In this document: positions 35,616-44,671 of the stretch, one piece after another | How positions within the stretch are numbered: position 1 is the first letter of the stretch | Layout of the letters: each line of letters starts with the position of its first letter | NCBI RefSeq assembly: GCF_005154805.1 | Contig: NZ_CP039727.1 | Location: 5,267,501-5,331,500 of the forward strand | Direction: 5' to 3' | DNA from: Bacillus sp. S3 | GTDB lineage: Bacteria > Bacillota > Bacilli > Bacillales > Cytobacillaceae | DNA: 64,000 nt | The notes under the pieces: generated by a model | Told to the model about the DNA's origin: nothing | Database searches by the model: none | What the model saw: only the letters and a program-made list of their open reading frames with translations | Position numbers and translations under genes: made by a program

Positions 35616-36329
35616 TTAAGCACCTTTTTTATGTTTTGGATCGTCCAAGTCAGGGAAGTTGCCCTTTTTGACTTCTTCATCATACCAGTCGCCGTAGTGG
35701 CCTTTTGCCCACCAGGCTGGAACCTTTCCGGTAACGACGCCGGAGTATCCTGGTCTTGAATGTTTATGAACAACAGATAGGTAAATATGTCCGACAATCA
35801 CAGCGATTCCTAATCCAAAACCAACGTTATGAAGGAAGTAGCCCCATTGAACAAACGCTCTTGAGAAGTACTCAGGGAACCACATGGTGACTCCTGAAAC
35901 AATAACCAAGATGGCACAGAAAATCTGAAGAATCGAGTTAATTTTTTCCCCAGCGTTAAAGAAGGTTTGTTTAATATGTTTAAACTTGAAGCCGAATAAT
36001 TCTTTAACGAATTCACTGAAGAATTGAAGGTCACGCTTCTTCCAGGTGATTAATTCCTTCATCCAATGAATAAAGAATTTGGGACTAAAAATCAATAAGA
36101 TGAAGGTAGGCGTGACGAACGCTACTGCAAAAATTCGGTGCAGCAGCCGGGCCATGGCCGGGCCGCCAAACACCGGATACAGCCAGTCAAAGAATTCGGT
36201 ATACATTGGCAGGGCCGTGATGTATAGGGCAAAGAAGGCAATTCCATTAATTGCGTGCGCCCAAACAAATGCCTTTGGAAAGCGGCGAATCTTTACATCA
36301 GCTTTTGGGTGCTTCTGATGATTACTCAT
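35616..36329 (-). CDS. Formate dehydrogenase cytochrome b subunit
   Basis: A 237-aa FdnI/FdoI-like gamma subunit with four membrane helices (AHAINGIAFFALYITALPMY, FAVAFVTPTFILLIFSP, ILQIFCAILVIVSGVTMWFP, NVGFGLGIAVIVGHIYLSVV). Membrane His residues (AHAIN, LHRIFA, GHIYLSVVHKHSRPG) can bind the two b hemes. It passes electrons to menaquinone. ATG 36329 has GGAGG seven bases upstream and overlaps the fdhB stop by eight bases; the longer open frame has no support. Confidence 0.9.
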   Translation of the reverse strand: MSNHQKHPKADVKIRRFPKAFVWAHAINGIAFFALYITALPMYTEFFDWLYPVFGGPAMARLLHRIFAVAFVTPTFILLIFSPKFFIHWMKELITWKKRDLQFFSEFVKELFGFKFKHIKQTFFNAGEKINSILQIFCAILVIVSGVTMWFPEYFSRAFVQWGYFLHNVGFGLGIAVIVGHIYLSVVHKHSRPGYSGVVTGKVPAWWAKGHYGDWYDEEVKKGNFPDLDDPKHKKGA

Positions 36330-37149
36330 CACTGCCACCTCCATCTTCTGTTTCGTTATTCTCTTTTTTACTGAAAAACTTATTGGCCACAAATGCACCG
36401 ACAACCGCCATTGTCGTTGCCCCAATCATCGCCTTGCCGATTGGCTGGGCATAGTCTTTCCATAAGACAGCAGATGTTGGCACCTTCGGATTTTCAGGCA
36501 GGCCGTACACACTTGGCCTTTCTGCAAGCACATAAACGGTATGAGTGCCGCCAACGCCCTCCGGATTGTAGACCATTGCGTTCGGGTAACGACCTTTGAT
36601 CTCCTTGACGCGCTGCTCCGCCTTTTTAATCATTGCATCCCTGTCGCCAAACTCCATTGCTCCGGTATGACAGGTAGTAACGCAGGCAGGCTGTAAGCCC
36701 TCATCAATTCGGTCGGTACACATCGTACACTTATGGGCCTTGCGATACTCCTTGCCGTTTTTATCCTTATATTCCTTCAAGGAAATGACCTCAAACGGAC
36801 AGTTTTGCACGCAATAGCCGCAGCCTACGCATGTCTCCTGGTCAATCACAACAGTTCCATACTTCGTATAGCTGATCGCATTTTCCGGACAAACCTTTTC
36901 ACAGGCAGCATCTGTACAATGGAAGCAGGAGGAATGCCGGAAAAGGTAATCAAGACCGCCGCTGGCATTCTCGTGTTCAATGTACTGCAGGACATTCCAT
37001 GTATCGGCTGTTGTCTTTGGATGGGATTGGACACTGCCAAGGAAATCGGTCGGTTCCGCCGGCAGGTCATTCCAGTTTTTACACGCTACCATACAGGCAC
37101 GGCAGCCGTCACACTTCGTTACATCCACATATTTTACATACTTACTCAT
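36322..37149 (-). CDS. fdhB: Formate dehydrogenase iron-sulfur subunit
   Basis: A 275-aa beta subunit with four 4Fe-4S motifs: CDGCRACMVACKNW, CFHCTDAACEKVCP, CVGCGYCVQNCPF, and CTMCTDRI with ACVTTCHTGA. A C-terminal membrane helix (KAMIGATTMAVVGAFVANKF) anchors it, as in FdnH/FdoH. It carries electrons from FdhA to the cytochrome b subunit. It overlaps fdhA by four bases (ATGA). Confidence 0.95.
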   Translation of the reverse strand: MSKYVKYVDVTKCDGCRACMVACKNWNDLPAEPTDFLGSVQSHPKTTADTWNVLQYIEHENASGGLDYLFRHSSCFHCTDAACEKVCPENAISYTKYGTVVIDQETCVGCGYCVQNCPFEVISLKEYKDKNGKEYRKAHKCTMCTDRIDEGLQPACVTTCHTGAMEFGDRDAMIKKAEQRVKEIKGRYPNAMVYNPEGVGGTHTVYVLAERPSVYGLPENPKVPTSAVLWKDYAQPIGKAMIGATTMAVVGAFVANKFFSKKENNETEDGGGSDE

Positions 37150-40136
37150 GCTTCAGCCCTCCTTACGTTGCAGAGGAATGCTTTGTATTCTGGAATCGTT
37201 GTATTTGCATCACCAATGTGCGGCGTCAGACGATTCGCTGTATCCCCAGTGGCAAAGCCTTTATAGCCGAAGTGCCATGGCATGCCAATTTGATGAACCT
37301 TTTTGCCATTCACCTTGTACGGCTTAAAGCGTTTTGTCACCATCGCATAAGCGTTGATTTCTCCGCGTGCCGAGCTGACAATGATTTTGTCTTTATTCTT
37401 GATGCCCTTTTCTTTGGCAAGTTCTTCACTTAATTCCACAAACATATGGCCGGCAAGCTCTGAGAGCCATTCTTGATTCCGAGTCATCGATCCTGACTGC
37501 CAGTGTTCACTTACCCTGTAGGTGGTTGCGACAATTGGGTAATCCTTCTTATCGCCCTTCTTGTTAAAATCGCCCTCAATCACGACCGCGGCCGGATTCA
37601 ATTGTTGACTGGAGAACGGGTTGGGAACAGGGCTTTCAAATGGCTCGTAATGTTCAGGGAACGGTCCATCGTTCAATGTCGGCGCAAATAGTAAGCCAAC
37701 GCCGTCCTTGTTCATGATAAACGGACCTGCGCCCCCTGGTTCTGTTGGGGCCGTCACTGGTTTGAAGTCTGGGACGTCATTGCCGGTCCATTTCTTCTGG
37801 ACAGCATCCCACTGAATGACGGCTTTTTCCTTGCTCCATGGCTGTCCGCTTGGATCCGCGGAGGCACGGTTGTAAAGAATCCGGCGGTTCATTGGCCATG
37901 CGTATGACCAGTTTAAGTAATGGTGTCCGCCTGTGTCTTTATTGTCACGGTTTTTCGATTTATTCTTGCCTTCTTCAGGATAGAAGCCGGAATAAATCCA
38001 GTTGCCGCTTGAGGTTGTACCATCGTCCAGCAAGGCCCCGAAGCCCGCAATTAATTTACCTGTTTTCAGGTCATAGCCATTGATTTCTTTAGCCACAAGG
38101 TCAATATCCGGTTCATCGCCATTGCCATAATTCCAATCTAGCGCTAAGAATGGCTTGTCAGCTGACTTTGGACTGTTCGCATAAAGATGTTTCAGTTTTA
38201 ATGCCAGTTCATGGATGATATCAAGGTCCGGTCTTGCCTCGCCTCTTGAATCAATCGCCTTCCAGCGATATTGCATCCAGCGTGAGCTGTTGGAAATACT
38301 GCCCTCTTTTTCAAAAGAAGCACTCGCCGGCAGAAGGAATACTTCTGTATTAATCTTAGACGGGTCACTGCCTGCTTCTTTTTGCCAAAATGACGATGTT
38401 TCCGTTTCCCACAGGTCGATGGCTACAAGCCACTTCAGGTTTCCAAGCGCCTCTTTTTCTTTCCCGGCGTTCGGTCCGCCGACAACCGGGTTTGTGCCGA
38501 ACAGGAATGTTCCTTCTAGTTCACCCTTGTACATCGCATTAAATAGATTGATGTGGGAGTAGTTTTTATTTCCCTTTGGCAAGTAATGGTAGCCGAACTC
38601 GTTTTCAGCCGTAGCGTTCGCACCGTACCAGGCTTTGAGTAAGCTGACAACAAATTTGGGTTTATTGCTCCAATAGCCTGTCTTCGGTGTTTCTTTTTCC
38701 AAATAGCCTTTCAATGTCGCATGCTCTGGAACAGTTGCTTTCGGTGTGCCTAGATATCCTGTCAAGTTGTCATATAATAGACCAAAGTCTGTCGACCCTT
38801 GTACGTTTGATTCACCGCGCATCGCATTGATGCCGCCGCCAGGGATGCCGATGTTTCCTAAAAGCAGCTGCAGCATCGCATAAATCCGGACGTTTTGTGA
38901 GCCGACGGTATGCTGGGTTGTACCCATTGCATACATGATGGTTCCGGATTTGCCGACTTTCCCTGTTTCACAGAAGGTTTGGCAAACTTTCAGGTAATCT
39001 TCTTTCGGTGTACCGGTTACAGCTGTAACGGTATCCACATCGTAACGGGAATAATGTTTCTTCATTAATTGGAACACGGAACGCGGGTGCTGCAATGTTG
39101 CATCTGTAACCGGCTTGCCGTCTTCCGTTGTTTCTATTGCCCATTTTGTTTTATCATACGCTCGTTTTGCTGCGTCATAGCCTGAGAAAAGACCATCATT
39201 AAAGTCAAAGCCTTCTTTCACGATGAAGGACGCATTTGTATAGTTAGCAACATACTCTTTGTGGATGAGATTGTTTTCGATTGCATACTTAATCATCCCG
39301 CCGATAAACGGAATATCCGTACCGGAACGAAGGGCAGCATACACGTCCGCCTGCGACGATGTCCTTGTAAAACGCGGATCAACAGAAACGATTTTCCCGC
39401 CGTTTTCCTTTGCCTTCGTTAACCATCTAAAGCTGATGGGGTGATTTTCTGCAGGGTTTGCGCCAATAATCAACGCACAATCAGTATGCTGCAGATCATT
39501 CCAATGGTTAGTCATTGCTCCACGACCAAATGTAGGTGCCAGACCGGCAACCGTAGAACTATGTCATATTCGTGCCTGGTGCTCTAAGTAGGTGACACCA
39601 AGCCCTCTCATTAGTTTCGAGAGCAAATAAGTTTCTTCATTATCAAGTGCCGCGCCTCCAAGGCTGGCAATCTTTTCGGTTTTGTTAACGGTGATTCCGT
39701 TTTCTACTTCAACAAATGAATTGTCACGTGTTTCTTTTGTACGTTTGGCAATGGTGTCGAGCATCCATTCCCAGTCCTTTTCCTCCCACTTATTACTGCC
39801 GGGAGCACGATAAAGCGGTTTTGTTAAGCGCTTTTCCGATGTGTATAACTGTCTTAATGTTGTTCCTTTACTGCAAAGCTTTCCTTCGTTAATTGGGTTA
39901 TCCGGATCCCCCTCCGTATAAACCACCGTATTATTCTTGGTGTGAACGAGGATTCCGCATCCAACACCACAGTAGCAGCAAATGGTTGGTGTTACAGTAG
40001 CTTTGGCAATTTTGAATTCTTTTGTTTTGGCATAAGCCTTATGCTCGTTAAAGCCAAGTTCAACAACCGCAAGTGTTGCCGCAGTTGCGCCAGATAGCTT
40101 TAAAAATTGCCGGCGATTGAGGTTCATTTCAACCAT
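37146..40136 (-). CDS. fdhA: Formate dehydrogenase catalytic subunit, selenocysteine-containing
   Basis: The gene is read through an in-frame TGA (39566-39564) as selenocysteine 191, giving about 996 aa. The first part has a twin-arginine signal (NLNRRQFLKLSGATAATLAV) and a 4Fe-4S motif (CCYCGVGCGILV...KLCSKG). Context at the TGA is LEHQARI-Sec-HSSTVAGLAPTFGRGAM, matching E. coli FdnG NQARV-Sec-HGPTVA. The rest is the bis-MGD domain (GESNVQGSTDFG). A SECIS hairpin follows 11 nt after the UGA. The ATG at 40136 suits the GGAAGGAGA site; other in-frame ATGs are close. It oxidises formate outside the membrane. An ordinary annotation would split it at 39564. Confidence 0.93.
39535..39552 (-). promoter_or_regulatory. 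Bacterial SECIS element of fdhA
   Basis: The mRNA reads GGUUGCCGGUCUGGCACC: stem GGU(U)GCC/GGCACC with one bulged U and loop GGUCU. This is the E. coli fdhF/fdnG SECIS fold, with the same loop, the same bulge and the same 11-nt distance from the UGA. SelB would bind it. Confidence 0.92.
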
Positions 40137-40211
40137 CATCATTCTCCTTCCCAAATATTGATTAGAACATCCCTTTATCTCTCTATATCTCTATTAATTG
40201 ATTCACCCCTT

Positions 40212-40973
40212 TCAATGCATCTCTACTGCCAGTTCAATATTTAAGTCGTTTTCGACTCGGCCGGCTGAGGTATAGATGGTGGCCATTTTCCCTCTTAAAT
40301 AGCCAATCACCTCAATATTTAAGTATTTTGCCAGCTGCACTGCCTGCTTTGTGGCGGCCGTGCGCGAACCGATCACAGGAAAGCCAAATTTCGCAGCCTT
40401 TGAGAGCATTTCATATGAAACCCGTCCGGTTGTCAGCAATAACAGCTTTTCGGGTTGTAAACGTTTTCTAAGTGCGTGGCCGATAATTTTATCGACAGCA
40501 TTGTGGCGGCCAATATCTTCACGAATCGTGATCGTGCCGTCCTCCTCGACAATACAGGCTCCATGCATCCCGCCGGTTTCCAGGTAAAAGCGGGAGTTTT
40601 GCGCGAATTCACTTCTCTTTTTTAATAGATAACTTAATTGGAAGGTTTCGTTTGATGCCACTTTGGCAAAATTCTTCACATCTGTCATCGAAAAGAAGGT
40701 GACGCCCCTGCCGCAGCCTGCGGTGTAATGCTTCTTTTTTGAAAAAACTTGCTCTTCGTCAAAATGGGCTCGAAGCGCGACATGAATGCTGCCCATTTCT
40801 TCGTTGATGAGGAGGGACTCGATATCATTTGCATCCTGAATAAAGCCTTCAGAAAACAAATAACCAACTGTCCAGTCCTCAAGGTCGAATTTTGTCAGCT
40901 GAAAAACAGCCATTTCATAACCATTTATTATCAAGGAAATTGGATATTCATCAGGACACCCTTTACGGTTCAT
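40212..40973 (-). CDS. fdhD: Formate dehydrogenase sulfurtransferase FdhD
   Basis: A 253-aa protein that moves sulfur from a cysteine desulfurase to the molybdenum cofactor before insertion into FdhA. Seen: YTAGCGRGVTFFSMTDV with the reactive Cys region, YLETGGMHGACIVEEDG, REDIGRHNAVDKIIG and TTGRVSYEMLSKAAKFGFPV. ATG 40973 was chosen, with AGGGGGAA nine bases upstream; a GTG at 40982 touches that site. It is the first gene of the fdh transcript and has an FNR-type promoter. Confidence 0.94.
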   Translation of the reverse strand: MNRKGCPDEYPISLIINGYEMAVFQLTKFDLEDWTVGYLFSEGFIQDANDIESLLINEEMGSIHVALRAHFDEEQVFSKKKHYTAGCGRGVTFFSMTDVKNFAKVASNETFQLSYLLKKRSEFAQNSRFYLETGGMHGACIVEEDGTITIREDIGRHNAVDKIIGHALRKRLQPEKLLLLTTGRVSYEMLSKAAKFGFPVIGSRTAATKQAVQLAKYLNIEVIGYLRGKMATIYTSAGRVENDLNIELAVEMH

Positions 40974-41442
40974 TGTTTTCACTTCCCCCTAGGAACTTTT
41001 CCTTATTTATTCATTGTAAAAATAGTACCAATTGCACTCAGCGACATTTGTCACATTGTCGAAAAATGGTAGCTAATGAAACAGGACGATTTGCTGCACG
41101 GAACGCATTTCTACTGATAAAAGGTGGGTGATTGCTAACCTTTTTCAAGTTTGTGTCAAATTTCCAACAATTTTGCGAAACTGAAAGATCCCATAAGTAA
41201 TCGAATCATTGATCGGCCCATGGTAAGCGGTTACACTCCAAAGAAGCATCCTATTTATGTTCATCGTACGATTCTTCACGTTTTCTGAAAGTAATATTTA
41301 TCACGCAAAATGCTTGGAAATAGTAAAAATAGGGGAATTGTCATTTTTCTGTCAACTATTATCGATTGCCCTCTTTATTTCTGTTAATTTCCTAAAAATG
41401 TTTTATAATAATAAGGAGGTTTTTTAGAAGGAGGGCTACATA
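40974..41442. other. Intergenic region between fdhD and pdxK
   Basis: The fdhD-proximal 85 bp hold the FNR-type promoter. The rest is AT-rich without a recognisable gene; a TATAAT at 41404-41409 followed by AAGGAGG and a second GAAGGAGGG probably belongs to pdxK, with a poor -35 (CTGTTA, 17 bp upstream). Confidence 0.5.
41013..41055 (-). promoter_or_regulatory. CRP/FNR-type class II promoter of fdhD-fdhA
   Basis: Minus strand TGTGA-CAAATG-TCGCT (41055-41040) and -10 TACAAT (41018-41013). The predicted start is 41006, which puts the box centre at -41.5, the class II activator position. Confidence 0.7.
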
Positions 41443-42279
41443 ATGACGATTAATAAAGTAATGACGATTGCCGGCTCTGATACGAGCGGCGGGGCTGGAA
41501 TTCAAGCAGATTTAAAAACGTTCCAGGAGCTTGGTGTCTATGGGATGACTGCCCTTACAACGATTGTAACAATGGATCCAAAGGATTGGCACCACAGCGT
41601 GTTTCCACTTGAAGTGAGTACACTTGAAACGCAAATCAACACCATCCTGTCCGTCGGCATTGACGCGATGAAAACCGGGATGCTTGGGACTGTTGAAATC
41701 ATTGAACTGGCAGCTCGAAAAATCGATGAGAATAAACTGGAGCGAGTGGTCATTGACCCGGTAATGGTGTGTAAGGGCGAAGATGAGGCCTTGCATCCGG
41801 AAACAACGGACGCGATGCGTGAATTCCTTTTACCGCGCGCCCTCGTGGTTACGCCAAATCTGTTTGAAGCAGGACAGCTTGCGGGAATGAAAACACCGCA
41901 TACGGTTGCAGAAATGAAAGAAGCTGCGGTCAAAATTTTCGACCAAGGTGCAAAATTTGTGTTAATCAAAGGCGGCGGCAAGCTTCATTCTGAAGATAAA
42001 GCCATTGACCTCCTTTATGATGGAAAAGAATTCAGAATTTACGAATCGGAAAAGCTCGAAACCACCTATACTCATGGTGCTGGCTGTACGTATTCGTCAG
42101 CGATTACCGCTGAACTTGCCAAAGGAAAATCCGTTTATGAAGCGGTTGATGTCGCGAAGGGCTTTATTACTGCGGCCATCCAGCAAGGCTTCCGTTTAAA
42201 TGAATTTGTCGGACCAACTTGGCATGGCGCTTACCGCGGCCTTAAAAAGGCAACCGAGTATTGCGAGGATTGTGAATAA
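41443..42279 (+). CDS. pdxK: Pyridoxal/hydroxymethylpyrimidine kinase (PdxK/ThiD-like)
   Basis: A 278-aa ribokinase-fold kinase. Seen: MTIAGSDTSGGAGIQADLKT (substrate motif), VVIDPVMVCKG, TPNLFEAGQL, and the anion hole THGAGCTYSSAITAELAKG with the catalytic motif. It is closest to B. subtilis PdxK (formerly ThiD), which phosphorylates pyridoxal-type substrates; HMP kinase activity is possible. There are two purine-rich sites before the ATG. It is a single gene with its own terminator. Confidence 0.88.
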   Translation: MTINKVMTIAGSDTSGGAGIQADLKTFQELGVYGMTALTTIVTMDPKDWHHSVFPLEVSTLETQINTILSVGIDAMKTGMLGTVEIIELAARKIDENKLERVVIDPVMVCKGEDEALHPETTDAMREFLLPRALVVTPNLFEAGQLAGMKTPHTVAEMKEAAVKIFDQGAKFVLIKGGGKLHSEDKAIDLLYDGKEFRIYESEKLETTYTHGAGCTYSSAITAELAKGKSVYEAVDVAKGFITAAIQQGFRLNEFVGPTWHGAYRGLKKATEYCEDCE

Positions 42280-42288
42280 ATAATGAGA

Positions 42289-42320
42289 AAAGAGCCAATC
42301 AATGGATTTGGCTCTTTTTC
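42289..42320 (+). terminator. Terminator of pdxK
   Basis: AGAGCCAA/TTGGCTCT stem followed by TTTTTCC. Confidence 0.85.
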
Positions 42321-42445
42321 CATCAGGCATACCGGCATTTTCTGCAAGCAATGATTTCGCATTTTTTTACTAATTTTAGTATGATAGATACATTATTAAA
42401 TAAGAATAGTTTATAGATTGTTTTGTGGGAAAGGAGTTGTCCGAT

Positions 42446-42793
42446 TTGCAGTTAATTGAGACTAGCCGTGTCCAAGAAGCCATCAACGGCTTTGCGAATA
42501 AAGATGTCTATATTCACCTGGAAACAACCAATGGTGCCTATGCCTCCCATCATGACCAAGCTTTCTTCTCTGCCGGAGCCTACATCCGGAATGCGCTTGT
42601 CCGCTATGAACTAGGGAAAATCACCGGAAACGGTCCTTTCCGTGTCGGTCTGAAAATAAACCTTGGCTGGATCTACGCCGAGGGCCTTACGCACTTCGAA
42701 ATTGATGAAGAGAACCATCTATTATTAGCCGGCCACGATTATAATGGAAAATTGGCGGTTGCATTGGAGATTAGCAGTACGCCTTTTGAATAA
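42446..42793 (+). CDS. yojF: YojF family protein (DUF1806)
   Basis: A 115-aa DUF1806 protein (VYIHLETTNGAYASHHDQAFF, GAYIRNALVRYELGKITG, GLTHFEIDEENHLLLAGHDY). It is constantly linked to bshB2 in Bacillus, so a role beside bacillithiol synthesis is inferred; no activity is known. Start TTG 42446 has AAAGGAG nine bases upstream, and aligns with B. subtilis YojF. It precedes bshB2 by 21 bases. Confidence 0.87.
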   Translation: MQLIETSRVQEAINGFANKDVYIHLETTNGAYASHHDQAFFSAGAYIRNALVRYELGKITGNGPFRVGLKINLGWIYAEGLTHFEIDEENHLLLAGHDYNGKLAVALEISSTPFE

Positions 42794-42814
42794 AGCTGGG
42801 AAGGAGAATGGTCG

Positions 42815-43486
42815 ATGAAGAAAGAACGCCATGTTTTGGTTGTGTTCCCGCATCCTGATGATGAAGCTTTTGGTGTATCCGGAACGATTGCGACCCATGT
42901 TAACAATGGAACCCCTGTTACATATGCTTGTTTAACCTTAGGGGAAATGGGACGCAACATGGGAAATCCCCCGTTTACCAATCGGGAAAACCTTCCAAAA
43001 ATTAGAAAAGAAGAATTAAAGGAAGCGGCACGGGTCTTAGGCATCCAGGATCTCCGCATGCTTGGCTTCCGCGATAAAACGATTGAATTTGAAGATGAAG
43101 ATTTCATGACAAATACGATATCAGCGCTGATCGATGAGGTGAATCCATCCCTAATCATCACGTTTTATCCCGGCTACTCGGTCCATCCTGACCATGACGC
43201 CACCGGTGCGGCGGTCGTAAGGGCTGTTGGGAAAATACCTGCCGCCGCAAGGCCGACCTTACACTGTGTAGCCTTCTCCAATAATTGTGTCGAGGAGCTT
43301 GGAGAGGCGGACATCATCAACGATATTACCCCTGTCAACCAAACAAAGCTCGCTGCCATTCAAGCACACCGCTCACAGACAGAGCAGATGTTCAAAGACA
43401 TGGAAGAGAAGTTGAAAAATCAAGACCCGCAAGTCATGGTATGGATCAATAACGAACGGTTTTGGACATATCAGTTTACAGAGTAG
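42815..43486 (+). CDS. bshB2: Bacillithiol biosynthesis deacetylase BshB2
   Basis: A 223-aa zinc LmbE-like deacetylase which removes acetate from GlcNAc-malate (and may act on bacillithiol conjugates). The metal motif VVFPHPDDEAFGVSG is near the N-terminus, and YSVHPDHDATGAAVVRAV supplies the third ligand. GGAAGGAG lies before the ATG. It forms a two-gene unit with yojF, as in B. subtilis yojFG. Confidence 0.93.
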   Translation: MKKERHVLVVFPHPDDEAFGVSGTIATHVNNGTPVTYACLTLGEMGRNMGNPPFTNRENLPKIRKEELKEAARVLGIQDLRMLGFRDKTIEFEDEDFMTNTISALIDEVNPSLIITFYPGYSVHPDHDATGAAVVRAVGKIPAAARPTLHCVAFSNNCVEELGEADIINDITPVNQTKLAAIQAHRSQTEQMFKDMEEKLKNQDPQVMVWINNERFWTYQFTE

Positions 43487-43520
43487 AAGCCCTTCACTTG
43501 CGAAGGGCCTTTTTTCTTTT
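43487..43520 (+). terminator. Terminator of yojF-bshB2
   Basis: AAGCCCTTC/GAAGGGCCTT stem followed by TTTTTCTTTTTT. Confidence 0.8.
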
Positions 43521-43566
43521 TTAGCTATTTAAACTAACTAGCTTTTTGAATAATAATAGGCTAGTT

Positions 43567-43683
43567 GACAGTAATTACTTTGTATCCGACAGTAATGCCC
43601 TCTTATACGACAGTGAACACGGCTTATCCGACAGTAACGTCAACCTATCCGACAGTAAATACGATGTATCCGACAGTAACGTC
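43567..43683. repeat. 21-bp phased intergenic array 3 (word CGACAGTAA, six units)
   Basis: GACAGT begins at 43567, 43588, 43609, 43630, 43651 and 43672: exact 21-bp spacing, usually as TATCCGACAGTAA. It fills the spacer between convergent bshB2 and the CRP/FNR gene. The word equals that of array 2, forty kilobases away. Confidence 0.92.
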
Positions 43684-43695
43684 CAACTTTAAAAT

Positions 43696-44442
43696 TCAGT
43701 ATTCCCGATGCAGCAGGGTACACAGCGAGCACAAATCAAGAATAACGATTTTCCTCGACTTCAAATCAATAATGCCATCTTTTTTCAATTTCGAAAACAC
43801 GCGGCTGACGCTTTCTCTCGTGGTTCCGACAACGGTCGCAAATTCTTGCACCGTTAAAGGAATTTCAATTTCCCAGCGGTTTTTTCCGGTATTAAATTTA
43901 TTCCCTAGCCGCTCCAGATTCTTCACAGTCTTCGCATACACATCCAGCAGGGCAACATCCCGCAGCTGGGACGTCATTTCCCTCAAAGCATCACTCATAT
44001 AACAAATCATTTGCATCGCAAGCTCAGGATGGTTAAATAAATCCTGTTCCAGTTCATGCTTATCCAAATAAAGAATCTCCCCGTCCTGCAGCATCACCGC
44101 TGTCGCCGGATAGTACTCTGTCTTTCTGGTAAATAAGCAGGCCTCCGCGAAGATATCCCCTTTTTGCTTGATACAGACAATGATTTCATTTCCGTTCTCA
44201 TCCTGCTTTGTCAGTTTTACCGTCCCGGAAGCGACAAAGTACACCCCTTTGGCTGCTTCGTCCTCCGCAATAATCTGTTTCCCCTTTTTGAACTCGAATG
44301 TCTGGATGCGCTTTTCAATCACACGAAGTGACTTATCGGATAAGTCCTTGAAGATGACAATCTTTTTTAGTAAGTCTCTATGTTTTGCCCCCTTATAGAC
44401 GGCAAAGTTTGGATCATTCAGGTAATCCGCTTGATTCATCAT
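43696..44442 (-). CDS. CRP/FNR family transcriptional regulator
   Basis: A 248-aa regulator: cyclic-nucleotide-like domain (FEFKKGKQIIAEDEAAKGVY, ASGTVKLTKQDENGNEIIV), dimer helix, and winged helix VQEFATVVGTTRESVSRVFS. The recognition helix RESVSR has the Arg-Glu-x3-Arg pattern of CRP, which reads TGTGA. There is no N-terminal Cys cluster; the only close pair is the C-terminal CSLC, loosely like B. subtilis Fnr, which binds iron-sulfur through C-terminal Cys. Start is ATG 44442 (or 44439). It is divergent from nosC and probably autoregulated. Oxygen or NO sensing is inferred. Confidence 0.9.
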   Translation of the reverse strand: MMNQADYLNDPNFAVYKGAKHRDLLKKIVIFKDLSDKSLRVIEKRIQTFEFKKGKQIIAEDEAAKGVYFVASGTVKLTKQDENGNEIIVCIKQKGDIFAEACLFTRKTEYYPATAVMLQDGEILYLDKHELEQDLFNHPELAMQMICYMSDALREMTSQLRDVALLDVYAKTVKNLERLGNKFNTGKNRWEIEIPLTVQEFATVVGTTRESVSRVFSKLKKDGIIDLKSRKIVILDLCSLCTLLHREY

Positions 44443-44504
44443 TTCCACCACCCCATTCTCACATTTGCGTTTGGCATTTCCCAAATAGACGATAGTTACC
44501 ATCA

Positions 44505-44547
44505 ATTGTAAACCACTTTATCCGGTGATGAAGTGATGAGATTCACA
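44505..44547 (-). promoter_or_regulatory. CRP/FNR-type class II promoter of the regulator gene
   Basis: Minus strand TGTGA-ATCTCA-TCACT (44547-44532) equals the B. subtilis Fnr consensus. The -10 TACAAT (44510-44505) gives a start at 44498 and a box centre at -41.5. Confidence 0.75.
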
Positions 44548-44613
44548 AAACGTTCAATTTTTCAAACCCCGCAATTATCTAATGTCTCCCATCTCCCTTC
44601 ACAGAACGTTCAA
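44542..44613 (+). repeat. TTCACARAACGTTCAA direct repeat in the regulator-nosC spacer
   Basis: TTCACAAAACGTTCAA (44542-44557) and TTCACAGAACGTTCAA (44598-44613) differ at one base and lie 56 bp apart. Each has an AACGTT core and the first overlaps the regulator's FNR box. Confidence 0.8.
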
Positions 44614-44628
44614 AAATTGCTAAAAAAG

Positions 44629-44671
44629 TGTGCGGAACATCACAAATTTCCCATTGTCAAGCATTTAGGAT
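44629..44671 (+). promoter_or_regulatory. CRP/FNR-type class II promoter of the nos cluster
   Basis: TGTGC-GGAACA-TCACA (44629-44644) and -10 TAGGAT (44666-44671). The predicted start 44678 puts the box centre at -41.5. The start precedes the AAAAGGAGGGG ribosome site of nosC. Confidence 0.7.

Noticed and set aside
37146..40154. fdhA as two genes or a pseudogene split by a stop codon
   Set aside because: The stop is a TGA at the known Sec position, frame continues, flanks align with FdnG and a canonical SECIS follows.
43565..44002. Plus-strand frame with YPTV heptapeptide repeats
   Set aside because: The repeats come from the 21-bp array (a multiple of three), the rest is antisense to the CRP/FNR gene, and there is no ribosome site.
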